Origin: Hymenobacter metallilatus
GTDB taxonomy: Bacteria > Bacteroidota > Bacteroidia > Cytophagales > Hymenobacteraceae
Direction of reading: 5' to 3'
DNA: 64,000 bases
NCBI RefSeq assembly: GCF_003944705.1
Contig: NZ_RWIS01000005.1
Coordinates: 1 to 64,000 of the forward strand
Numbering within the stretch: the stretch's first letter is position 1; each line of letters starts with the position of its first letter. A program made the translations under genes and the position numbers. The notes beneath the pieces are model-generated. The model did not search any database. It saw only the letters and a program-made list of their open reading frames with translations, and was not told where the DNA came from. Below, piece after piece: positions 26,115 to 35,200 of this stretch.

Positions 26115-27423
26115 AACCGAATTCTTCACCGGTATCAGCCCCATTCAGTTTGAAGGGCGCGAGTCGGACAACCCCTTGGCCTTTAAGTGGTACGATAAGA
26201 ACCGCGTGGTAGCCGGCAAAACCATGGAGGAACACCTGCGCTTCGCCGTGTCGTACTGGCACACCTTCACCGGCACCGGCGGCGACCCGTTTGGCCCCGG
26301 CACCAAGCAGTTTGCCTGGGATGCGCAGGGCGACATTCTGGGCCGCGCCCAGGACAAGATGGACGCCGCCTTTGAGTTCTTCACCAAGCTGGGCACGCCC
26401 TACTACTGCTTCCACGATATTGACCTGGTGGACGAGGGCAATTCCCTGCGCGAGTATGAGCATAACCTGCGTGCCATTGTGGAGTACGCTCAGCAGCACC
26501 AGCGGGAAAGCGGCGTAAAGCTGCTCTGGGGCACGGCCAACGTGTTTTCGAACCCGCGCTACATGAACGGCGCCAGCACCAACCCCGATTTTCAGGTGGT
26601 GGCCCACGCCGGTACCCAGGTGCTGAACGCCATGGACGCTACCATTGCCCTCGGCGGCGAGAACTACGTGTTCTGGGGTGGCCGCGAGGGTTATATGACC
26701 CTGCTTAACACCAACATGAAGCGGGAACTGGAGCACATGGGCCGCTTCCTGACCATGGCCCGCGACTACGCCCGCAAGCAGGGCTTCACGGGTAAGTTCT
26801 TCATCGAACCCAAACCCGCCGAACCCACCAAGCACCAGTATGATTTCGACGCCGCTACCGTCATCGGCTTCCTAAAGGAATACGGCCTGCAGGACGACTT
26901 CATGCTGAACCTGGAGGTAAACCACGCCACCCTGGCCGGCCACACCTTCCAGCATGAGCTGCAGGTAGCCGCCGACGCCAATATGCTGGGCTCCATGGAT
27001 GCCAACCGCGGCGACTACCAGAACGGCTGGGACACCGACCAGTTTCCTAACAACCTCAACGAGCTGACCGAGAGTATGCTCATCATTCTGGAGCATGGTG
27101 GCATTAAGCCCGGCGGCATCAACTTCGACGCCAAAACCCGCCGCAACTCCACCGACCTGGAGGACATCTTCATTGCCCACATTGCCGGCATGGACACCTT
27201 CGCCCGCGCCCTGGTAACGGCCGACAACATTCTGCAGAAATCCAGCTACCGCAAGTTCCGCACGGAGCGCTACGCTTCCTTCGACAGTGGGGCCGGGGCT
27301 GCCTTCGAGAAGGGCCAGCTCACCCTGGAAGACCTGCGCCGCCTGGCCCACGAAGCCGGTGAGCCAACTATGCGCAGCGGCAAGCAAGAGTGGCTGGAAG
27401 CCATCATCAACCAGTACATCTAG
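26092..27423 (+). CDS. xylA: Xylose isomerase
   Basis: A 443-residue class II xylose isomerase that interconverts D-xylose and D-xylulose in the cytosol. The start [20 protein letters not shown] and the motifs [10 protein letters not shown] (catalytic His), [18 protein letters not shown] (metal-binding Glu) and [18 protein letters not shown] are all intact. ATG 26092 lies inside the end of xylB; the track's 25960 start is an upstream extension in xylB sequence. Together with xylB and the neighbouring symporter it forms a complete xylose uptake and entry route. A perfect palindrome follows its stop. Confidence 0.97.
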   Translation: MSRNTLSKTEFFTGISPIQFEGRESDNPLAFKWYDKNRVVAGKTMEEHLRFAVSYWHTFTGTGGDPFGPGTKQFAWDAQGDILGRAQDKMDAAFEFFTKLGTPYYCFHDIDLVDEGNSLREYEHNLRAIVEYAQQHQRESGVKLLWGTANVFSNPRYMNGASTNPDFQVVAHAGTQVLNAMDATIALGGENYVFWGGREGYMTLLNTNMKRELEHMGRFLTMARDYARKQGFTGKFFIEPKPAEPTKHQYDFDAATVIGFLKEYGLQDDFMLNLEVNHATLAGHTFQHELQVAADANMLGSMDANRGDYQNGWDTDQFPNNLNELTESMLIILEHGGIKPGGINFDAKTRRNSTDLEDIFIAHIAGMDTFARALVTADNILQKSSYRKFRTERYASFDSGAGAAFEKGQLTLEDLRRLAHEAGEPTMRSGKQEWLEAIINQYI

Positions 27424-27428
27424 CTTAT

Positions 27429-27506
27429 AGGAGTTATGAATGATGAGTTATAAATTATGAGCTGGGTCGGTTGGAGGCCGAGCGAAACTCATCATTCATA
27501 ACTCCT
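27429..27506. repeat. Intergenic palindrome with 21-bp perfect arms
   Basis: AGGAGTTATGAATGATGAGTT (first 20 bases shown in reverse complement as ACTCATCATTCATAACTCCT) begins 6 bases after the xylA stop and is matched exactly at 27486-27506. A further partial CATCATTCA copy follows. The AT-rich content contrasts with the genes around it. Confidence 0.88.
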
Positions 27507-27600
27507 AATTCATCATTCACCCAAACAAACCCGGCTGGTTTTTCACGGGAGGGCGTGGGAACCCGAGGGGAGAACCGGCCGGGAATGTTTTGCGGGGAGG

Positions 27601-27630
27601 TTGCCGGAATACGCGCATTGCGGTACCTTG
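27601..27630 (+). promoter_or_regulatory. Candidate promoter for the symporter gene
   Basis: TTG at 27601 is spaced 20 bases from TACCTTG at 27624-27630, roughly fitting the Bacteroidota TTTG-N19-TAnnTTTG layout. It lies 60 bases before the symporter start, in a 265-base gap that also holds the palindrome. Confidence 0.3.
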
Positions 27631-27688
27631 AGGGCAGCTTTTTCCCTGTTTCTTACCTGCGGCCTTCTGGCCCGTCTGTTTATCGTTC

Positions 27689-29377
27689 ATGCAACACCAA
27701 CTCGCGACTCTCGACTACGTCGTCTTTTTCATCTACTTCCTGATTGTCTCGGGGTACGGTATTTGGATTTATCGGCGCAAAACCGGCCACGACGGCACCA
27801 TGGAGGGAGATTCCAAGGATTACTTCCTGGCCGAAGGGTCGTTGACGTGGTGGGCAATCGGCTCCTCCCTGATTGCCTCCAACATCTCGGCGGAGCAGTT
27901 CGTGGGCATGTCGGGCTCGGGCTTCAAGATGGGCTTGGCCATTGCCACTTATGAGTGGATGGCAGCCCTCACGCTCATTATTGTAGCCGTGTTCTTCATT
28001 CCGGTATACCTGAAGAATAAAATCTTCACGATGCCGCAGTTTCTGCATCAGCGCTACAATGGCACTGTGGCCATGATTATGGCCATTTTCTGGCTGGCCC
28101 TCTACGTGGTGGTGAATCTGACGTCTATTCTCTACCTCGGGGCCATTGCCATCAGCAGCATTGCCGGCCTCAACCTGGAGTTCTGCCTGTATGCCCTGGC
28201 CTTTTTTGCGGTGATTATTACCCTGGGTGGCATGAAGGTAATAGGCTTCACTGATGTGATTCAGGTGTTTTTCCTGATTCTGGGCGGCTTGGCCACTACC
28301 TACCTGGCCCTGAATCTGGTAGCCGACCACTACGGCCAATCGGGCGTGCTGGCGGGCTTCAACCTGATGACTGAGCAGGCGGGTGACCATTTCCAGATGA
28401 TTTTCAAGCGCGACAATGAGAACTACATGGACCTGCCCGGCCTCACGGTGCTGCTGGGCGGCATGTGGATTGTGAACCTGAACTACTGGGGCTGCAACCA
28501 GTACATTACCCAGCGCGCCCTGGGGGCCGATTTGCCCACCGCCCGCGGTGGTCTGCTGTTTGCTGCCTTCCTCAAGCTGCTCATGCCCATTATTGTGGTG
28601 CTGCCTGGTATTGCGGCCTTTGTGCTCTTTAAAGCAGATGTGTTTGGGGCAGCGGAGTTTGGCCAGGGGGCCGATTTGAACCCTGACCGCGCCTATCCGG
28701 TGCTGCTTAACATTCTGCCGGTGGGCCTGAAAGGCTTGTCGTTTGCGGCCCTCACGGCGGCCGTAGTGGCCTCGCTGGCCGGAAAGGCCAACTCCATTGC
28801 TACCATCTTTACCCTGGATATCTACCAGAAAGTTCTCAACCCGGAGGCATCGGAGAAGAGGCTGGTGAACGTGGGCAAAATTGCCGTCGTAACCGCCATG
28901 ATCCTGGGTGTGCTGATTGCGCCCCACCTGGGTATCGACAAAAAAGGCGGTTTCCAGTATATCCAGGAGTATACGGGGTTTGTGTCGCCGGGCATCTTTG
29001 CCATGTTCATCCTGGGCTTCTTCTGGAAGAAAACGACTTCCACGGCGGCCCTGTTTGCCACCATCGGCGGCTTTTTGCTGTCGGTGCTGTTTAAGTTCCT
29101 GCCCACCTTCGCCGACCTGTCTTTCCTGGCGCCTTTCGGGTTTGCCGTGCCCAATGCAGCCGGCGTGTACGAAATTCCCTTCCTCGACCGGATGGGTTTC
29201 GTGTTCATCATCTGCGTAGTCATGATGGTGCTGATTAGTTTGTTTGAAACCAGCCGGGGTGTGAAAACCAACGGCCTGGAAGTAGACCGGAGCATGTTCA
29301 AAACTACCCGCGGCTTTGCCATCGGGGCCATGACCATCATGGTTCTGCTCACTGTGCTCTACACCGTATACTGGTAG
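27689..29377 (+). CDS. SSS-family sodium/sugar symporter
   Basis: A 562-residue inner-membrane transporter of the sodium:solute symporter family with about 13-14 hydrophobic helices. It starts TLDYVVFFIYFLIVSGYGIW, and the conserved early core is KDYFLAEGSLTWWAIGSSLIASNISAEQFVG. NLNYWGCNQYITQRALGA is typical of the sugar-transporting branch (vSGLT-like). Placed between xylA and a xylanase, it most likely imports xylose, though specificity is not readable from sequence. It may have its own promoter in the 265-base gap upstream. Confidence 0.93.
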   Translation: MQHQLATLDYVVFFIYFLIVSGYGIWIYRRKTGHDGTMEGDSKDYFLAEGSLTWWAIGSSLIASNISAEQFVGMSGSGFKMGLAIATYEWMAALTLIIVAVFFIPVYLKNKIFTMPQFLHQRYNGTVAMIMAIFWLALYVVVNLTSILYLGAIAISSIAGLNLEFCLYALAFFAVIITLGGMKVIGFTDVIQVFFLILGGLATTYLALNLVADHYGQSGVLAGFNLMTEQAGDHFQMIFKRDNENYMDLPGLTVLLGGMWIVNLNYWGCNQYITQRALGADLPTARGGLLFAAFLKLLMPIIVVLPGIAAFVLFKADVFGAAEFGQGADLNPDRAYPVLLNILPVGLKGLSFAALTAAVVASLAGKANSIATIFTLDIYQKVLNPEASEKRLVNVGKIAVVTAMILGVLIAPHLGIDKKGGFQYIQEYTGFVSPGIFAMFILGFFWKKTTSTAALFATIGGFLLSVLFKFLPTFADLSFLAPFGFAVPNAAGVYEIPFLDRMGFVFIICVVMMVLISLFETSRGVKTNGLEVDRSMFKTTRGFAIGAMTIMVLLTVLYTVYW

Positions 29378-29417
29378 TCGTGCACGGGCCGGGCCCGCGG
29401 GGTTAACCCCTTCCAAC

Positions 29418-30515
29418 GTGAAAACTCTCGCTGCTTACCGGCGCAGACTGGCAATGGCCAGTCTGCTGCTGGCTGGGGCTGCTGTGCTCAGTAGCCAGCA
29501 ATCCGCCGCGCCCCCAAAAGGCCTCAAAGACTACTACAAAGCCTATTTCCCGGTGGGCGTGGCCGTGGGCCGCGCCCAGCTGCAAGGGCCCGAGGCGGCC
29601 CTGATTAAGCAGCAGTTTAATAGCCTGACGCCGGAAAATGCCATGAAGATGGGCCCGATTCATCCGGAGGAAAACCGCTACTTCTGGACCGATGCTGATG
29701 CCATTGTGGAATTTGCTCAGCAGAACAAGTTGCGGGTGCGGGGCCATAACCTGCTTTGGCACGAGCAAACACCCCGGTGGCTGTTCAAAAACGCCGACGG
29801 CTCCCGCGTGAGCAAAGACGTGCTGCTCAAGCGCCTGCACGACCATATTTTCGCGGTGGTGAAGCGCTACAAAGGTAAAATCTATGCCTGGGACGTAGTG
29901 AACGAAGCCACTGCCGACAACCCCCAGGAGTTTCTGCGTAACTCAGAGTGGTACCAGATCTGCGGCGACGAATTCATTCGCAAAGCCTTCGAGTACGCTC
30001 ACGAGGCCGACCCGCAAGCCCAGCTGTTCTACAACGACTACAACACCGAGCGGCCCGAGAAGCGCGCCCGTATCTACAAGCTACTTAAGCAGCTTAAGGA
30101 AGCAAAAGTGCCCATTGACGGCGTAGGGCTGCAGGGCCACTGGTCGTTGCAGGAGCCTACCGAGCCGGAACTGCGCGCCGCCCTCGACCAGTACGCCTCC
30201 CTGGGTCTGAAGGTGCAGATTACCGAGCTCGATGTATCCATCTACCCCTGGGAAAAGGACCGCCGCGCCAAGCGCCCCGATGAGTCGGACGCCTACACGC
30301 CGGAGCTGGCCCGGCAGCAGGCGGCCCAGTACAAGATGTTTTTCCGCGTGTTCCGCGACTACCGCAAGGTGCTTACCGGCGTTACCTTCTGGAACGTGTC
30401 GGACAAGTACAGCTGGCTGGATACCTACCCCGTGGCCGGCCGCAAAAACTACCCGTTGCTCTTCGACCAAAACCAGCAGCCCAAACAGGCTTTCTGGGAA
30501 GTCGTGCAGTTCTAG
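29418..30515 (+). CDS. GH10 endo-1,4-beta-xylanase
   Basis: A 365-residue single-domain xylanase. The signal sequence (RRRLAMASLLLAGAAVLSSQ) is followed by the GH10 barrel: FNSLTPENAMKMG, LRVRGHNLLWHEQTPRW, acid/base Glu163 in WDVVNEATAD, and nucleophile Glu270 in VQITELDVSIYP. Unlike the first GH10 protein it lacks a binding module and sorting domain, so it probably acts in the periplasm on imported xylo-oligosaccharides while the other one works outside. It is 41 bases after the symporter and is followed by a palindrome. Confidence 0.95.
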   Translation: MKTLAAYRRRLAMASLLLAGAAVLSSQQSAAPPKGLKDYYKAYFPVGVAVGRAQLQGPEAALIKQQFNSLTPENAMKMGPIHPEENRYFWTDADAIVEFAQQNKLRVRGHNLLWHEQTPRWLFKNADGSRVSKDVLLKRLHDHIFAVVKRYKGKIYAWDVVNEATADNPQEFLRNSEWYQICGDEFIRKAFEYAHEADPQAQLFYNDYNTERPEKRARIYKLLKQLKEAKVPIDGVGLQGHWSLQEPTEPELRAALDQYASLGLKVQITELDVSIYPWEKDRRAKRPDESDAYTPELARQQAAQYKMFFRVFRDYRKVLTGVTFWNVSDKYSWLDTYPVAGRKNYPLLFDQNQQPKQAFWEVVQF

Positions 30516-30529
30516 AGCTGATTTCCCAC

Positions 30530-30633
30530 CTGTCATCCTGAGCGGAGCGAAGGACCTTATGGCAATTGAACGATAGTCATTAGAACGGCTCGTTCCAACG
30601 TGATAAGGTCCTTCGCTCCGCTCAGGATGACAG
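30530..30633. repeat. Intergenic palindrome, type B copy 1 (31-bp perfect arms)
   Basis: CTGTCATCCTGAGCGGAGCG...AAGGACCTTAT pairs exactly with the arm at 30603-30633. The TCATCCTGAGC...GAAGGACCTTA core recurs around 62433. It lies 15 bases after the GH10 stop and 19 bases before GH115. Confidence 0.92.
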
Positions 30634-30651
30634 ATTGAACCCACCCGTACC

Positions 30652-33228
30652 ATGCCTATACCTTTCCACCGTTCCGCACTGCTGAGCCTGTTGCTGAGCC
30701 TGTTGCTGCTGACGGGCTCCGCTGCCGCCCAGCCTGCCGCCTACATTTCCGCTAACAAGAGCAGCGGCAGCTTCCCGCTGGCCGTTTCCGGCAAAGCGGC
30801 CCCGCTCTACGCCAGCGCCCAGGACTGGCCCGGCGTACTGCGCGCCGCCCGGGATTTGCAGGCCGACATCAGCCGCGTAACCCGGCTCACGCCAAGCTTC
30901 ACAATCGATAAAGTGTCAAGCGGGCCGGCTGTAGTGCTGATTGGTACGCTGGGCAAAAGCCCCCTGATTGACGGGCTGGTGCAGGCTGGCAAGCTGGATG
31001 CGGCGGGCCTGGCCGGCAAGTGGGAAACCTTTGCGGTGCAGGTGGTAGAAAAGCCGCTGCCGGGCGTGGCACGGGCCTTGGTTATTGTGGGCAGCGACAA
31101 GCGCGGCACCATCTACGGCATTTATGATGTGTCGCAGCAGATGGGGGTATCGCCCTGGTACTGGTGGGCCGATGTGCCAACCAGGCACCAAACGGCGCTA
31201 TATGTAGCTGCCGGCCGCCACAGCCTGGGCGAGCCGCAGGTGAAGTACCGGGGTATTTTTATCAACGACGAGGCTCCGGCGCTGCAAAACTGGTCGAAGG
31301 AGAAATTCGGGGGCGTCAACTCCAAGATGTACGCCCACATGTTCGAGCTGATTCTGCGGCTCAAAGGCAACTATCTCTGGCCGGCCATGTGGGGTAACAT
31401 GTTCAACGTAGATGACCCCCAGAACCCAGTACTGGCCGATGAATACGGTATTGTAATGGGTACTTCTCACCACGAGCCGCTCACGCGCGCCCACGCCGAA
31501 TGGCAGCGCGGCGGCAAAGGCCCCTGGCACTACCAGACCAACGCCCCTACCTTGCAGGAGTTCTGGCGGGGCGGGATGCAGCGCATGGGTACCCGCGAGA
31601 ATATCGTAACCATTGGTATGCGCGGCGACGGGGATGAGCCCATGAGCGAGGACAGTAACATTGCCCTGCTGGAAAAAATTGTGGCCGACCAGCGCCGCAT
31701 TATTGAGGAAACTACCGGCAAGCCCGCTGCCCAAACGCCCCAGCTCTGGGCTCTTTACAAAGAAGTGCAGGACTACTACGACAAAGGGATGCGCGTACCC
31801 GACGACGTGACCCTGTTGCTCTGCGACGACAACTGGGGCAACATCCGTAAGCTGCCCAAAGTAGGGGAGAAGCCCCGGTCCGGCGGCTACGGTATTTACT
31901 ACCACTTCGACTATGTGGGCGGGCCGCGCAACTACAAATGGCTGAACACCAATCCGCTGCCCCGTATCTGGGAGCAGATGCATCTGGCCCATGCCTATGG
32001 TGCCAACCAGATCTGGATTGTGAACGTGGGCGACCTGAAGCCCATGGAGCTACCCATCAGCTTCTTCCTCGACTACGCTTGGAACCCCAACCGCATCAGC
32101 GCCGACCAGGTGGCCGCCTACACCCGGCAGTGGGCCGCCCGGCAGTTCGGTGATAAGCACGCCGCCGATATTGCCGACATCCTGGCCACATACGCCAAGT
32201 ACAACGCCCGCCGCAAGCCCGAGCTGCTGGATGCTACCACCTACAGCCTGGCCACTGGGGAGTGGGCCGCTGTAGTGGCCGAGTACAATGCTTTGCGCAC
32301 CCGCGCCGAGGTCATCGAAAAACAGCTGCCGGCCACCCATCAGGATGCGTATTTTCAGCTGGTGCTACACCCGGTGCAGGCTTGTGCCAACCTCAACGAG
32401 CTGTATTATACCGTGGCCCTAAACCGGGAAGCGGCTAAAACCGGCCAAGCCACTACCAACGAGCTGGCCGCGAAAGCCAGGCTCCTGTTTGAGAAGGACG
32501 CGGAAATAACGCGCCGCTACCATGCCCTGGCCGGCGGCAAGTGGAACCACATGATGGACCAGACCCACATTGGCTACACTAGCTGGCAGCAGCCTGAACA
32601 GAACACCATGCCCACCGTACAGATGCTGCCCCAGCCCCCGGCCAACCCGCCTGCCACGCCGTCCGCCCCACTGGTTGCGGGTGCGTACGTGTCGGTGGAG
32701 GCGGAAAACTACAGCCGAGCCGTGCATGCCGGGGGTATCAGCTGGCAGCACCTGCCCGACCTAGGTCGCACGGCCGGGGCCGTTACCACGTTTCCGGTAA
32801 CGGCCCCGGCAACGGAGGCTCCCGGCGGCACTAGTCCGCACCTGGAGTACCGCTTCACGCTCCGGCAGGCTGGCCCCGTTACGGTACATGCTTACCTGGC
32901 CCCCACGCTAAATTTCCTGGGCGGCCCGGGCCTACGCTACGCCGTGTCCATTGACGACGAAGCCCCTCAGCTCATTAATCTGCACACCGGTCTGGTAGCC
33001 GACAATGGCAACCGTCCCTGGGAAAAAGCCGTGGCCAATAACATTCTGCTCAACACCTCTGCCCACACCCTGGCAACACCCGGCGAGCATGTGCTGAAGT
33101 TCTGGCGCGTCGACCCCGGGGTAGTACTGGAGAAGGTGGTCGTTAGCGCCGGTAACCTGCCCGCTACCTACCTGGGGCCACCAGCAACCTCACCGAAGGT
33201 CCCTAAACCCAAGGCGGGCAGGTGGTAA
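30652..33228 (+). CDS. GH115 alpha-(4-O-methyl)-glucuronidase
   Basis: An 858-residue exported enzyme that removes (methyl)glucuronic acid from internal as well as terminal xylose units. After the signal peptide, the N-terminal domain carries LVIVGSDKRGTIYGIYDVSQ and SPWYWWADVP. The catalytic barrel contains RGIFINDEAPALQNWSKEKF, LKGNYLWPAMWGNMF and IVMGTSHHEPLTRAH, all hallmark GH115 sequences. A C-terminal beta-sandwich begins near VSVEAENYSRAVHAGGISW. Length is normal. It completes the glucuronoxylan set with GH67; together they cover polymer and oligomer side chains. It is the last plus-strand gene of the locus, facing DUF1080 tail to tail. Confidence 0.95.
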   Translation: MPIPFHRSALLSLLLSLLLLTGSAAAQPAAYISANKSSGSFPLAVSGKAAPLYASAQDWPGVLRAARDLQADISRVTRLTPSFTIDKVSSGPAVVLIGTLGKSPLIDGLVQAGKLDAAGLAGKWETFAVQVVEKPLPGVARALVIVGSDKRGTIYGIYDVSQQMGVSPWYWWADVPTRHQTALYVAAGRHSLGEPQVKYRGIFINDEAPALQNWSKEKFGGVNSKMYAHMFELILRLKGNYLWPAMWGNMFNVDDPQNPVLADEYGIVMGTSHHEPLTRAHAEWQRGGKGPWHYQTNAPTLQEFWRGGMQRMGTRENIVTIGMRGDGDEPMSEDSNIALLEKIVADQRRIIEETTGKPAAQTPQLWALYKEVQDYYDKGMRVPDDVTLLLCDDNWGNIRKLPKVGEKPRSGGYGIYYHFDYVGGPRNYKWLNTNPLPRIWEQMHLAHAYGANQIWIVNVGDLKPMELPISFFLDYAWNPNRISADQVAAYTRQWAARQFGDKHAADIADILATYAKYNARRKPELLDATTYSLATGEWAAVVAEYNALRTRAEVIEKQLPATHQDAYFQLVLHPVQACANLNELYYTVALNREAAKTGQATTNELAAKARLLFEKDAEITRRYHALAGGKWNHMMDQTHIGYTSWQQPEQNTMPTVQMLPQPPANPPATPSAPLVAGAYVSVEAENYSRAVHAGGISWQHLPDLGRTAGAVTTFPVTAPATEAPGGTSPHLEYRFTLRQAGPVTVHAYLAPTLNFLGGPGLRYAVSIDDEAPQLINLHTGLVADNGNRPWEKAVANNILLNTSAHTLATPGEHVLKFWRVDPGVVLEKVVVSAGNLPATYLGPPATSPKVPKPKAGRW

Positions 33229-33283
33229 CACAACTACCGACAGGCAGCGTACGGAGCAACAAGTAGGCTGCCCTCTACCGGAA

Positions 33284-34054
33284 CTACGGCAACTCCTGTA
33301 CCCAGATGTTGCGGAAGCTGATGGGGGCGCTCGGGTCGCCGTGCGACTGGAGTTTGATGGGGGAGGGGCCGTGGGCCTCGTACTGGGGCGGGCCGATATA
33401 GCGGGTGGGGCCCGCCAGGGCTACGTTCTTCTGCACCGTTACGCCGTTGAACTGCACGGTTACGCGGGCCGGGGTGTTCACCGTGCCATCGGCCTTGAAA
33501 GTGGGAGCCAGCCACACCACGTCGTACGACTGCCACTCGCCGGGCTTGCGGCCGGGGTTGGCCAGTGGGATATGCTGCTTATAGATGCTACCCGCCATGC
33601 CGTTCACGTAGGTAGGGTTCTGGTAAGGGTCGAGGATCTGCAGCTCGTAGCCCAGGTCGCCCTTGCCCAGGGAGGCCAGAAATACGCCGCTGTTGCCGCG
33701 CACCTGGCCCTGGCCGGTTATATCGGCCGGTACGCGCCACTCCAGGTGCAAGCGGTAGTTGGTGAAGGTGCGCTTGGTTTCGATGTTACCCTTGGGCTTG
33801 TCCACCGTCAGCAGGCCGTCGGCTACCGTCCACTGGGCCGGCTGGGTCCGGTCGTCGGCCGATACCCACTCATTCAGGTTCTTCCCATCAAACAGTACAA
33901 TGGCCTTGGCAGGCGGTGGGGTCGTTTTCAGCTTGCCCGCTACCACTTTGGGCTCGGGCTTCCACACCTCGGTGTCTTCCGGTTTACCGGTTTGCTGGGC
34001 CGCGGCGGCTAGGGAGAGGCTGAAAAGTGCAGCAGTCAGGAATGGGAGTCTCAT
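33284..34054 (-). CDS. DUF1080 / 3-keto-disaccharide hydrolase family protein
   Basis: A 256-residue exported protein of the PF06439 family, a concanavalin-like beta-sandwich. The signal peptide MRLPFLTAALFSLSLAAAAQ is followed by IVLFDGKNLNEWVSADD, WTVADGLLTVDKPKGNIETK, GNSGVFLASLGKGDLGYELQ and a final FRNIWVQELP, the standard family landmarks. Family members cleave 3-keto-glycosides, which fits the GMC oxidoreductase, cytochrome c and sugar isomerases in the same minus-strand cluster. It faces the GH115 gene with only 55 bases between their stops, and no strong hairpin is evident there. Confidence 0.9.
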   Translation of the reverse strand: MRLPFLTAALFSLSLAAAAQQTGKPEDTEVWKPEPKVVAGKLKTTPPPAKAIVLFDGKNLNEWVSADDRTQPAQWTVADGLLTVDKPKGNIETKRTFTNYRLHLEWRVPADITGQGQVRGNSGVFLASLGKGDLGYELQILDPYQNPTYVNGMAGSIYKQHIPLANPGRKPGEWQSYDVVWLAPTFKADGTVNTPARVTVQFNGVTVQKNVALAGPTRYIGPPQYEAHGPSPIKLQSHGDPSAPISFRNIWVQELP

Positions 34055-34076
34055 GGGAAAAAACTAGAACGGTGTA

Positions 34077-34168
34077 GAGACGCGACACTTCGCGTCTGCT
34101 CGGTGAACGGTTCACACCGAGCAATGATAACAACCTCAGCAACGACGAGACGCCAAGTGTCGCGTCTC
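34077..34168. repeat. Intergenic palindrome with 21-bp arms
   Basis: GAGACGCGACACTTCGCGTC at 34077 pairs with AGACGCCAAGTGTCGCGTCT up to 34168 (20 of 21 matched); inside, GCTCGGTG/CACCGAGC forms a second stem. It lies just after the stop of the isomerase-like gene on the minus strand. Confidence 0.87.
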
Positions 34169-34176
34169 AACATTGC

Positions 34177-35067
34177 TCACACGTCGCAGAGCTGCACGGC
34201 CTGGCGCAGGGAGGCCAGCTTGTCGGGCTGGGTGGGAATGAACTCCTGGGCTACGTAGCCCTGGAAGCCGGTGGCCAGAATAGCGCGCATGATGGCCGGG
34301 TAATTCAGCTCCTGGGCGTCGTTCAGCTCGTGGCGGCCGGGCACGCCGGCGGTGTGGTAGTGCGCAATATAGCGGTGGTGCTCAGTAAGGGTGCGGATAA
34401 CGTCGCCCTCGTCGATTTGCATGTGGTAAATGTCGTAGAGCAGCTTGAAGTGCTCGGAACCCAGGCGTTTGGCCAGTTCCACGCCCCAGACCGTCCGGTC
34501 GCACTGGTAGTCCTTGTGGTCGATTTTGCTGTTGAGCAGTTCCATTACCAGCACCACGTTGTGCTGCTCGGCCAGCTTAAGCAGCGGCTTGAGTCCGGCT
34601 ACGCAATTCGCCCAGCCCTGCTCGTCCGTTTTGCCTCGGCGGTTGCCGCTGAAGCAAATCAGGTTGCGGTAGCCGGCCTTGGCTACCTGCGGAATCATGG
34701 CGGCATACTGCTGTTGCAGGCGGGGGTGAAACTGCGGGTCGTTGAAGCCGTCGACGAGGTTGATTTCCGCGCCGTTGCACATGGGCGAATCCAGCCCGTA
34801 CTTTTTCAGCGTGGGCCACTCCTGCGGGCCCACCAGGTCAATACCCTTGATGCCCATTTCCCGGGCCGCGGCACAGAGCTGGTCCAACGGCAAGTCGGCA
34901 AAGCACCAGCGGCACACCGACTGGCGGATGTTTCCTTTCAGGACAGCGGGCATAGCAGTCGGGGTTTCATCAGGTACGCTAGCCCCGGCCAGTACCAGAG
35001 TACCCACGACGGCGGTGCTAGTCAGCAGTCCTTTGAGGGCGGCGCGGCGGTTCCAGGTGGTAGCCAT
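34177..35067 (-). CDS. TIM-barrel sugar isomerase/epimerase-like protein, Tat-type leader
   Basis: A 296-residue member of the xylose-isomerase-like TIM-barrel superfamily (AP-endonuclease 2 fold), closest in look to hydroxypyruvate-isomerase-type proteins. The leader WNRRAALKGLLTSTAVVGTL is a twin-arginine signal, so it should be periplasmic with a bound metal. Metal-ligand-like residues occur in VLVMELLNSKID, KLLYDIYHMQIDEGD and HYHTAGVPGRHEL. In this cluster it probably isomerises a keto-sugar released by the DUF1080 hydrolase. The exact substrate is unknown. Confidence 0.85.
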   Translation of the reverse strand: MATTWNRRAALKGLLTSTAVVGTLVLAGASVPDETPTAMPAVLKGNIRQSVCRWCFADLPLDQLCAAAREMGIKGIDLVGPQEWPTLKKYGLDSPMCNGAEINLVDGFNDPQFHPRLQQQYAAMIPQVAKAGYRNLICFSGNRRGKTDEQGWANCVAGLKPLLKLAEQHNVVLVMELLNSKIDHKDYQCDRTVWGVELAKRLGSEHFKLLYDIYHMQIDEGDVIRTLTEHHRYIAHYHTAGVPGRHELNDAQELNYPAIMRAILATGFQGYVAQEFIPTQPDKLASLRQAVQLCDV

Positions 35068-35101
35068 AAAATCAGATTATATGAGACGAGCCGGAAGGCA
35101 G

Positions 35102-35196
35102 TCATGCAGAGGCGTAGCCGCAGCATCTCGCGTGCGGATGTTGAAATGCTATTCAGGCGTCAGCACGTGAGATGCTGCGGCTACGCCTCTGCATGA
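35102..35196. repeat. Intergenic palindrome with 28-bp perfect arms
   Basis: TCATGCAGAGGCGTAGCCGC...AGCATCTC is matched exactly at 35169-35196, and the pairing continues inward with one mismatch (CTCGCGTGC/GCACGTGAG). It fills the space between the transporter stop and the isomerase start. Confidence 0.93.
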
Positions 35197-35200
35197 TGGT

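Noticed and set aside
27680-29416. 578-aa minus-strand ORF opposite the symporter
   Set aside because: His/Gln/Gly-rich translation typical of the complement of a membrane protein gene; the plus strand is clearly the coding one.
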